This document shows positions 29,095-35,207 of a stretch of DNA of 35,207 bases, in pieces; position 1 is the stretch's first letter; each line of letters starts with the position of its first letter. This DNA comes from an uncultured Eubacterium sp. Its GTDB lineage: Bacteria; Bacillota; Clostridia; Lachnospirales; Lachnospiraceae. The notes under the pieces were generated by a model. The model ran no database searches, was not told the origin of the DNA, and was given only the letters and a program-made list of their open reading frames with translations. The stretch lies in assembly GCA_910586225.1 (NCBI GenBank), contig CAJUIL010000017.1:39129-74335 (forward strand), written 5' to 3'. Both the position numbers and the translations under genes were made by a program.

Positions 29095-31245
29095 ATGTCA
29101 GAAATCAAACTGCTGGATGAAAAAACGATCGATCAGATTGCAGCCGGAGAGGTTGTAGAACGGCCGTCCTCTGTCGTTAAAGAGCTGGTGGAAAACGCGG
29201 TTGACGCGAAGGCTACCGCTATTACGATCGAGATCAGGGACGGCGGGATTTCCTTCATCCGCATTACCGACAACGGGCAGGGCATCCCAAAAGAACAGGT
29301 GCCTTCAGCCTTCCTTCGCCATGCGACGAGCAAGCTGCAGAGCATCGAAGATCTGCTGACGATCTCGTCTCTTGGATTTCGCGGCGAAGCGCTTTCCAGC
29401 ATTGCCGCGGTTGCGCAGGTCGAGCTGATCACAAAAACATCCTACGAGCTGTCCGGAACAAAATATACGATCGAAGGCTCCAAGGAAACCGGGATCGAAG
29501 AAATCGGCGCCCCGGAAGGCACGACGTTTCTTGTCCGCAACCTGTTTTACAACACGCCAGCCAGACGCAATTTTTTGAAATCCCCACAGACAGAGGCCTC
29601 CTATATCAGCACGTTAACGGAACGGCTGGCGCTGTCGCACCCGGATATTTCGTTTCAGCTGATCGTCAACAACCAGCCAAAGCTGCATACAAACGGCAAT
29701 ACACAGATGAAGGATATCATTTACCATATTTTCGGCAGGGACATCGCGGCGGGCGTACTGCCTGTACACGCAGAATGCGGTTTGTTCTCCGTGGACGGAT
29801 ATATCGGCAAGCCGTTTATTGCAAGGGGCAACCGCAATTATGAAACCTATTTTATAAATGGGCGCTTTATTAAAAGCGCGCTCATTACCAAAAGCATTGA
29901 GGATGCCTACAAGCCGTATTTAATGAAGCACCAGTATCCGTTTACCGTGCTGCATCTTACGATGGACAGTGAACGGATCGACGTCAATGTCCATCCCGCC
30001 AAAATGGAGATCCGGATCCGGCAAAGCGAAGAGGTGTACGAGCAGCTGACCGGAATGATACGCGCTGCACTGGAGCATAAGGATATGATCCCAGAGGTTC
30101 CTGCAGACGGGGAAAAAAGAAAAAAGAACACCACTTCGATCACACGAAGGCCGGAGCCGTTTGAAAAAAAGAGGCTGGAAGCGATTGCACAGGCTGTAAA
30201 AAAAGACAGCCCGTACGAGCGCAAATATGACCGTACGCAAAATATTTATCAAAAGGAAACTGCCGCTCAAAAAGAAACTGCCATTCAAAAAGAAACTGCC
30301 GCTCAAAAAGAAACTGCCATTCAAAAGAATACGCAAGAGCAGGATTTTGAAACTACGCAGTCAGAGTCTTTCTGTGAACAGACGGGCGGGAATGCAAATA
30401 CTGACGCGGCAGAACAAGCTTATAAAACTGCGAACACAGCGACAGATATTGATAAGCCAGCTGACGATTCTTTTGGCACAGAAGCGGAAAAATCCCCAAG
30501 ATCGGGAATCATCGACAGCAAGACAAAGGCCACGCGTTCCGCCGCCGAAGGCTGTTCAGAAAAGACATCCAAAGGGTATGCGGCCGCCAGCGGCAAAGCT
30601 GGCTACGAGCAGCTTACCATAGCGGAAAGCGGCGGATACCATACGGATTTTGTCAAAGAAGCAAGACGACGCAATTATACGCTGATCGGACAGCTGTTTG
30701 ATACGTATTGGCTTGTTCAGGTAGAAAACGAGCTGTTTATTATTGACCAGCACGCTGCGCACGAAAAAGTACTGTATGAAAAAATGATGGCACAGCTGTC
30801 AGACCAGTCCTTTACCTCTCAGCAGATCAGCCCGCCGGTCATTATTACTATGTCGATGCAGGAGCAGGAACTTTTTGAGGACTATAAGGACCAGTTTTTA
30901 AACATCGGCTTTGAGATCGATCCGTTTGGCGGCAGGGAATACGCCATTTGTGCGGTTCCCGCAAATCTGTATGGCTTAAACCAAAAGGAGCTGTTTTTGG
31001 AAATGCTGGACGGACTATCGCACGAAACCGGCAGGCATACGCCGCAGCTCCTATTAGAAAAAATCGCGTCTATGTCATGCAAGGCCGCTGTAAAAGGCAG
31101 CCAGCGTCTTTCAGGCAGAGAAGCCGAGCAGCTTCTTTCCGACCTTTTGGAGCTGGAAAATCCGTATCATTGTCCGCATGGACGGCCGACGATTATTGCG
31201 ATGTCAAAGACAGAGCTGGAAAAAAAATTCAAGCGGATCGTTTAA
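29095..31245 (+). CDS. mutL: DNA mismatch repair protein MutL (endonuclease type)
   Basis: This 716-residue protein couples MutS to strand incision. The GHKL ATPase (1-330) shows EVVERPSSVVKELVENAVDA, DNGQGI and the ATP-lid FRGEALSSIAAVA. A long polar linker (about 345-500) contains the tandem repeat QKETAA/QKETAI at 386-409. The C-terminal dimerisation domain carries the nuclease motif D551-QHAAHEKVLYE, then SCKAAVK and CPHGRPT, which marks an incising MutL as found where MutH is absent. The ATG at 29095 follows AAGGAGG. The 46-base gap to mutS holds no terminator, so the two are cotranscribed. Confidence 0.98.
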   Translation: MSEIKLLDEKTIDQIAAGEVVERPSSVVKELVENAVDAKATAITIEIRDGGISFIRITDNGQGIPKEQVPSAFLRHATSKLQSIEDLLTISSLGFRGEALSSIAAVAQVELITKTSYELSGTKYTIEGSKETGIEEIGAPEGTTFLVRNLFYNTPARRNFLKSPQTEASYISTLTERLALSHPDISFQLIVNNQPKLHTNGNTQMKDIIYHIFGRDIAAGVLPVHAECGLFSVDGYIGKPFIARGNRNYETYFINGRFIKSALITKSIEDAYKPYLMKHQYPFTVLHLTMDSERIDVNVHPAKMEIRIRQSEEVYEQLTGMIRAALEHKDMIPEVPADGEKRKKNTTSITRRPEPFEKKRLEAIAQAVKKDSPYERKYDRTQNIYQKETAAQKETAIQKETAAQKETAIQKNTQEQDFETTQSESFCEQTGGNANTDAAEQAYKTANTATDIDKPADDSFGTEAEKSPRSGIIDSKTKATRSAAEGCSEKTSKGYAAASGKAGYEQLTIAESGGYHTDFVKEARRRNYTLIGQLFDTYWLVQVENELFIIDQHAAHEKVLYEKMMAQLSDQSFTSQQISPPVIITMSMQEQELFEDYKDQFLNIGFEIDPFGGREYAICAVPANLYGLNQKELFLEMLDGLSHETGRHTPQLLLEKIASMSCKAAVKGSQRLSGREAEQLLSDLLELENPYHCPHGRPTIIAMSKTELEKKFKRIV
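30250..30321 (+). repeat. Four 18-bp tandem repeats inside mutL
   Basis: Units CAAAARGAAACTGCCGCT and CAAAAAGAAACTGCCATT alternate at 30250, 30268, 30286 and 30304. Units 2 and 4 are identical; 1 and 3 differ at one base. Because 18 is a multiple of three, copy-number change keeps frame and lengthens or shortens the MutL linker by six residues (QKETAA or QKETAI) per unit. Confidence 0.93.
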
Positions 31246-31264
31246 AGCCGGAAGGAGGAATCTT

Positions 31265-32956
31265 ATGGCACGTACTGTTGCACTGGGTATACAGGATTTT
31301 CGAAAACTTTTGGAAAACGGCTACTTTTATATCGACAAAACAATGTTTATAAAGGAATGGTGGGAAAGCGGCGATGATGTAACGCTTCTGACCAGGCCGC
31401 GCAGATTTGGCAAAACATTGGCATTTAGTATGCTGGAACAGTTTTTTTCTGTTAAATATAGCGATGCGGATCTGCTGTTTCAACATCTGGATATCTGGCA
31501 GGAAAAAGCTTACCAAAAGCTTTGCGGGACATATCCGGTCATCAGCCTTTCTTTTGCCAGCGTAAAGGAAACGAATTTTGAAAATGCCCGTTCTAAGATC
31601 TGCCAGCTGATTGCCAGCGAATATGCCAGATGTACGTTTTTGCTAAAAGGCGATATTCTCTCAGCGCCGGAAAAAGAGTTGTTTCAGCGAAAAGCATTTG
31701 ATATGAATGATGTGGATGCAACCCTATCGCTCAACCAGCTTTCGGAATATCTGTGCCGATATTACGGCAAAAAAGTATTGATCCTTCTGGACGAATACGA
31801 TACGCCAATGCAGGAAGCCTATATGCATGGATATTGGGATCAGCTGGCTGACTTTATCAGGAATTTATTTAACGCCACGTTTAAAACGAATCCTTACTTG
31901 GAACGGGCGATGCTGACAGGTATTACAAGGATCAGCAAGGAATCGCTCTTTTCGGATCTGAATAACCTAGCTGTAGTAACAACAACCTCCAACCGCTACG
32001 CAGCCGCATTCGGCTTTACTGAACAGGAAGTATTTGCTGCCATGGACGAGCTTGCGCTGACCGAAAAGGAAGAAGTACGCCGCTGGTACGACGGCTTTAT
32101 TTTCGGAAGCTGCAGGGATATTTACAATCCATGGTCTATTTTAAATTATTTCAGAGAAAAAAAGTTTGCGGCTTACTGGGCCAATACAAGCTCTGACCAC
32201 CTGATCAGCAGACTGATGCGGGAAGCCAGCCCAGATACGAAGATGATCATGGAGGATCTGCTGAGCGGACAGACGTTTTGTACGCAGCTGGATGAGCAGG
32301 TCGTATTCAGCCAGCTGGATCACAAAGCAAGCGCGGTATTCAGCCTTCTTTTGGCAAGCGGCTATCTGCGTGTAAACCATACTTATTTTGACCGGGAAAG
32401 CGGAAAAACAACGTACGAGCTTGGACTGACCAACATGGAGGTACGCCTGATGTTCGTGCAGATGATCGAGGAATGGTTCCGAGAATATACGCCAGCCTAC
32501 AATCAGTTTATCCAAGCGTTGCTGCTTCATGATATCGACGCGATGAATGAATATATGAACCAAGTCAGCGAAGAGCTGTTCAGCAGCTTTGACACCGCAA
32601 GGAAATCTTCCCAAAAGTCTCAGCCGGAACGATTTTACCATGGTTTTGTACTTGGGCTGATCGTAGAGCTGTCCGACCGCTACGTCATTACGTCAAACAG
32701 AGAAAGCGGATTCGGCAGATATGATATGATGCTGACGCCGAAAAAGGAGACAGATCACGCGTATCTGATAGAATTTAAGGTGTTCCAGCCAAAAAAAGAA
32801 GCTTCCCTCGAAGATACCGTTCAAACAGCGCTTGCACAAATAGAAGAAAAGCATTATGATAGAGAATTGATAAAAAGAGGGATACCATCTGCGCATATTT
32901 ACAAATATGGATTTGCATTTGAAGGAAAATCCGTCTGCATTGGTTCGAACCGATAG
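31265..32956 (+). CDS. AAA-ATPase-like protein with C-terminal PD-(D/E)XK nuclease domain
   Basis: This 563-residue protein matches the AAA-ATPase-like plus PDDEXK (DUF1703) family common in Clostridia and Bacteroidetes. The N-terminus (MARTVALGIQDFRKLLENGY, FYIDKT) is diagnostic; the P-loop is RPRRFGK50T and Walker B is ILLDEYDTPM. The nuclease fold shows D487 (GFGRYDMML) and E503-F-K505 (AYLIEFKV). ATG 31265 follows GGAAGGAGG; the longer frame from 31178 overlaps mutL. The family is often multi-copy and variable between strains, and its role is unknown. Here it is inserted in the mutS-mutL-miaA series, 19 bases after mutL and 25 before miaA, in the same orientation, so it is probably cotranscribed. 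Confidence 0.92.
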   Translation: MARTVALGIQDFRKLLENGYFYIDKTMFIKEWWESGDDVTLLTRPRRFGKTLAFSMLEQFFSVKYSDADLLFQHLDIWQEKAYQKLCGTYPVISLSFASVKETNFENARSKICQLIASEYARCTFLLKGDILSAPEKELFQRKAFDMNDVDATLSLNQLSEYLCRYYGKKVLILLDEYDTPMQEAYMHGYWDQLADFIRNLFNATFKTNPYLERAMLTGITRISKESLFSDLNNLAVVTTTSNRYAAAFGFTEQEVFAAMDELALTEKEEVRRWYDGFIFGSCRDIYNPWSILNYFREKKFAAYWANTSSDHLISRLMREASPDTKMIMEDLLSGQTFCTQLDEQVVFSQLDHKASAVFSLLLASGYLRVNHTYFDRESGKTTYELGLTNMEVRLMFVQMIEEWFREYTPAYNQFIQALLLHDIDAMNEYMNQVSEELFSSFDTARKSSQKSQPERFYHGFVLGLIVELSDRYVITSNRESGFGRYDMMLTPKKETDHAYLIEFKVFQPKKEASLEDTVQTALAQIEEKHYDRELIKRGIPSAHIYKYGFAFEGKSVCIGSNR

Positions 32957-32981
32957 GAAGGAGCAAAAAGGAAGAAGTATC

Positions 32982-33935
32982 ATGAAAAAACCACTGATTA
33001 TCCTGACCGGCCCGACCGCTGTCGGAAAAACAGAGCTGTCGCTGCGTCTTGCAAAACAGGTAAACGGCGCGGTCATATCCGCCGACTCCATGCAGGTATA
33101 TAAATATATGGATATTGGCTCCGCGAAAATCACGCCTGCGCAGATGCAGGGCATCAAACACTATCTGATCGACGAATTTCTGCCCGATGAAGAGTTTAAC
33201 GTTGTGCGGTTTCAGCAGTACGCGAAAAAATATATGCAGGAAATCTACGCAAACGGACAGATCCCGATACTGGCTGGCGGTACCGGCTTTTATATCCAAG
33301 CCGTATTATATGATATCGATTTTTCCAGCCAGGAGGCGGACGGCGCTTACCGGAAACAGCTGGAGGAGCTTGCGCGCTGCCATGGCCCGGCGTATTTGCA
33401 TGAAATGCTGGCAAAGGTGGACCCGGCGTCTGCGCAGGCGATCCATGCAAACAACCAAAAACGAGTGATACGCGCTTTAGAATTTTTTCAGTTGACAGGA
33501 GCGCGCATTTCTGAGCATAATGATAGAGAGCGCCAAAAACAGTCCCCGTACTGCGCCGCGTATTTTGTCTTAAACGACAAACGGGAACGGCTTTACGAAC
33601 GTATTGACCGAAGAGTCGACGAAATGCTGGCGCGCGGGCTGGTACAGGAGGTACGAAGGCTGCGGGAAATGGGCTATGGGAAAGAGCTTGTTTCCATGCA
33701 GGGGCTTGGCTATAAGGAGCTGTTTCCATATTTTGACGGCGCTTGCACGCTTGCGGAGGCGGCAGCGCTGATCAAGCGTGACACCAGGCATTTTGCGAAA
33801 CGCCAGCTGACGTGGTTTCGGCGGGAGAAGGATGTAATCTGGGTGAATAAAGATGAGTTTTCTTATGATAACGACAAAATTTTATCGTATATGAATGCTA
33901 TATTGAAAGAGAAAGGAATAATGGACAGGCAATGA
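32982..33935 (+). CDS. miaA: tRNA dimethylallyltransferase MiaA
   Basis: This 317-residue enzyme adds a dimethylallyl group to N6 of A37 in tRNAs reading U-starting codons. The P-loop is G10-PTAVGKT17, followed by ISADSMQVYKYMDIGSAK (catalytic Asp in the DSxQ block). The tRNA-binding and catalytic blocks PILAGGTGFYIQAV, NNQKRVIRALEFF, QGLGYKEL and DTRHFAKRQLTWFR follow. ATG 32982 follows a GGAAG-rich site; the longer in-frame start at 32907 lies inside the previous gene. Its stop shares ATGA with the downstream PLP enzyme gene, a coupling often seen in Firmicutes. Confidence 0.97.
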   Translation: MKKPLIILTGPTAVGKTELSLRLAKQVNGAVISADSMQVYKYMDIGSAKITPAQMQGIKHYLIDEFLPDEEFNVVRFQQYAKKYMQEIYANGQIPILAGGTGFYIQAVLYDIDFSSQEADGAYRKQLEELARCHGPAYLHEMLAKVDPASAQAIHANNQKRVIRALEFFQLTGARISEHNDRERQKQSPYCAAYFVLNDKRERLYERIDRRVDEMLARGLVQEVRRLREMGYGKELVSMQGLGYKELFPYFDGACTLAEAAALIKRDTRHFAKRQLTWFRREKDVIWVNKDEFSYDNDKILSYMNAILKEKGIMDRQ

Positions 33936-35207
33936 ACAGCGGTTTTCCAAATATTTACAGTAAGATGGGCATCTGCGATAAGGTAGCGGCTTTTGGAGAA
34001 GCCGTGGCAGACGGCCTGCAGGAGCGCTTTGCGCAGATCGATGAGACAGCACAGCAAAACCAGCTCAAGGTCATTCACGCAATGCAGAAAAATAAAGTCA
34101 GCGCCGCGTGCTTTCAGATCAGCAGCGGCTACGGCTATGACGATTACGGAAGGGATACGCTGGAAAAGGTCTACGCAGACTGCTTCCATACCGAGGATGC
34201 GCTTGTTCGTCCGCAGATCACCTGCGGGACGCACGCACTGGCGCTGGCGCTGCTTTCAAACCTGCGTCCAGGCGATGAACTGCTTTCCGCATCCGGCAAG
34301 CCGTACGATACATTAGAAGAGGTCATTGGCATCCGTCCGTCCAGGGGCTCCCTTGCGGAATATGGCATTACCTACCGTCAGGTGGATCTGCAGCCGGATG
34401 GAAATTTTGACTATGAAGGAATGAAAAACGCCATTCATGACAACACTAAAATGGTAACCGTGCAGCGTTCCAAGGGATATCAGACAAGGCCGACTTTATC
34501 TTCTGAAAAAATCGGGGAGCTGGTCGCCTTTGTAAAAAGCATCCGCCCGGACATCATCTGTATGGTCGACAACTGCTACGGCGAATTTGTGCAGCTATTA
34601 GAACCATCGGATTTCGGTGCGGATATGACCGTAGGCTCGCTGATCAAAAATCCGGGCGGCGGACTGGCGCCGATCGGCGGCTATATCGCGGGCACGAAGC
34701 AATGCGTGGAAAACGCCGCGTACCGGTTAACCTCACCAGGACTGGGCAAGGAAGTCGGCGCGTCGCTTGGCGTGATCCAATCGTTTTACCAAGGGCTGTT
34801 CCAAGCGCCCGTTGTAACGGCAGGCGCGTTAAAGGGTGCTGTTTTTGCGGCAAATTTATATGAAAAGCTTGGTTTTGCGGTAGTTCCGAACGGCTCGCAG
34901 CCGCGGTATGACATTATCCAAGCTGTGACGCTAGGCTCTAAGGAAAGGCTGCAGGCATTTTGCGAGGGCATCCAGGCGGCAGCTCCGGTTGACAGCTTTG
35001 TAACGCCTGAGCCATGGGATATGCCGGGCTATGATAGTCAGGTCATTATGGCGGCAGGCGCGTTTGTCCAAGGCTCTTCGATCGAATTAAGCGCAGACGG
35101 ACCGCTGCGGGAGCCGTACAACGTATATTTCCAAGGCGGACTGAGCTGGTACCATGCAAAATATGGAATTTTAATGTCTTTACAAAAACTTTATGAGCGA
35201 AATCTTG
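33932..35207 (+). CDS. Aluminium-resistance/methionine gamma-lyase family PLP enzyme (YnbB-like), 3' partial
   Basis: The ATG at 33932 overlaps the miaA stop and the frame stays open for 425 codons to the window edge. It belongs to the PLP-dependent Cys/Met-metabolism-like family called aluminium resistance protein or YnbB. Landmarks are ISSGYGYDDYGRDTLEKVYA, the cofactor-binding QITCGTHALALALLS, MVDNCYGEFVQ and the Schiff-base lysine in VGSLIKNPGGGLAPIGGYIAG. YnbB proteins are about 410-430 residues, so only the last few codons are missing. The reaction is not established; placement after miaA is conserved in many Firmicutes. Confidence 0.93.
   Translation, partial: MNSGFPNIYSKMGICDKVAAFGEAVADGLQERFAQIDETAQQNQLKVIHAMQKNKVSAACFQISSGYGYDDYGRDTLEKVYADCFHTEDALVRPQITCGTHALALALLSNLRPGDELLSASGKPYDTLEEVIGIRPSRGSLAEYGITYRQVDLQPDGNFDYEGMKNAIHDNTKMVTVQRSKGYQTRPTLSSEKIGELVAFVKSIRPDIICMVDNCYGEFVQLLEPSDFGADMTVGSLIKNPGGGLAPIGGYIAGTKQCVENAAYRLTSPGLGKEVGASLGVIQSFYQGLFQAPVVTAGALKGAVFAANLYEKLGFAVVPNGSQPRYDIIQAVTLGSKERLQAFCEGIQAAAPVDSFVTPEPWDMPGYDSQVIMAAGAFVQGSSIELSADGPLREPYNVYFQGGLSWYHAKYGILMSLQKLYERNL

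Overview
The window looks like chromosome of a spore-forming, low-to-mid GC Firmicute of the class Clostridia, most likely Lachnospiraceae. This rests on the sporulation genes yqfC, yqfD and spoVB-like, the yqfC-yqfD-phoH-HD-ybeY and mutS-mutL-miaA gene orders, strong AAGGAGG ribosome binding sites and several clear sigma-A promoters. I saw no rRNA, tRNA, CRISPR array, phage module or intact transposase.

Layout. (1) 1-4283: a palindromic tandem array precedes a secreted InlB-repeat/propeller-like protein. It converges on an AraC-type regulator that is divergent from a sugar O-acetyltransferase. A NeuB-like synthase follows, behind its own promoter and a leader with two competing helices. (2) 4417-15690: a long, tightly packed + strand run holds a dCMP deaminase, yqfC, yqfD, phoH, a shrunken PgpH-like 7TM-HD protein whose HD dyad is lost, ybeY, a DUF3048 lipoprotein, a SpoVB-like flippase, a membrane protein and two flavoproteins. 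(3) 15699-19341: a strong promoter and hairpin leader drive a 1060-residue protein I do not recognise, with two zinc ribbons, a long disordered linker, helical repeats and a PH-like region. A gene remnant and a strong terminator follow. (4) 19361-23971, minus strand: a sugar PTS permease (IIA-IIC-IIB), an EEP-fold phosphoesterase and 4-alpha-glucanotransferase form an operon for glucose or malto-oligosaccharide use. A LacI-type regulator at 25250 is its likely controller. (5) 24171-25136: a candidate 135-bp miniature element with inverted ends and target duplication lies beside an AbrB/PIN toxin-antitoxin module whose toxin carries an in-frame stop. (6) 26388-35207: mutS and mutL (with an 18-bp tandem repeat in its linker), a PD-(D/E)XK AAA-ATPase lodged between mutL and miaA, miaA, and a PLP enzyme of the aluminium-resistance/YnbB family that runs off the window.

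Most genes are core housekeeping, sporulation or carbohydrate genes. The unusual content is in the small-scale structure: the palindrome array at the left edge, the neuB-like leader, a short intergenic motif present three times, the miniature element, the dead HD domain, the broken PIN toxin and the large zinc-ribbon protein.
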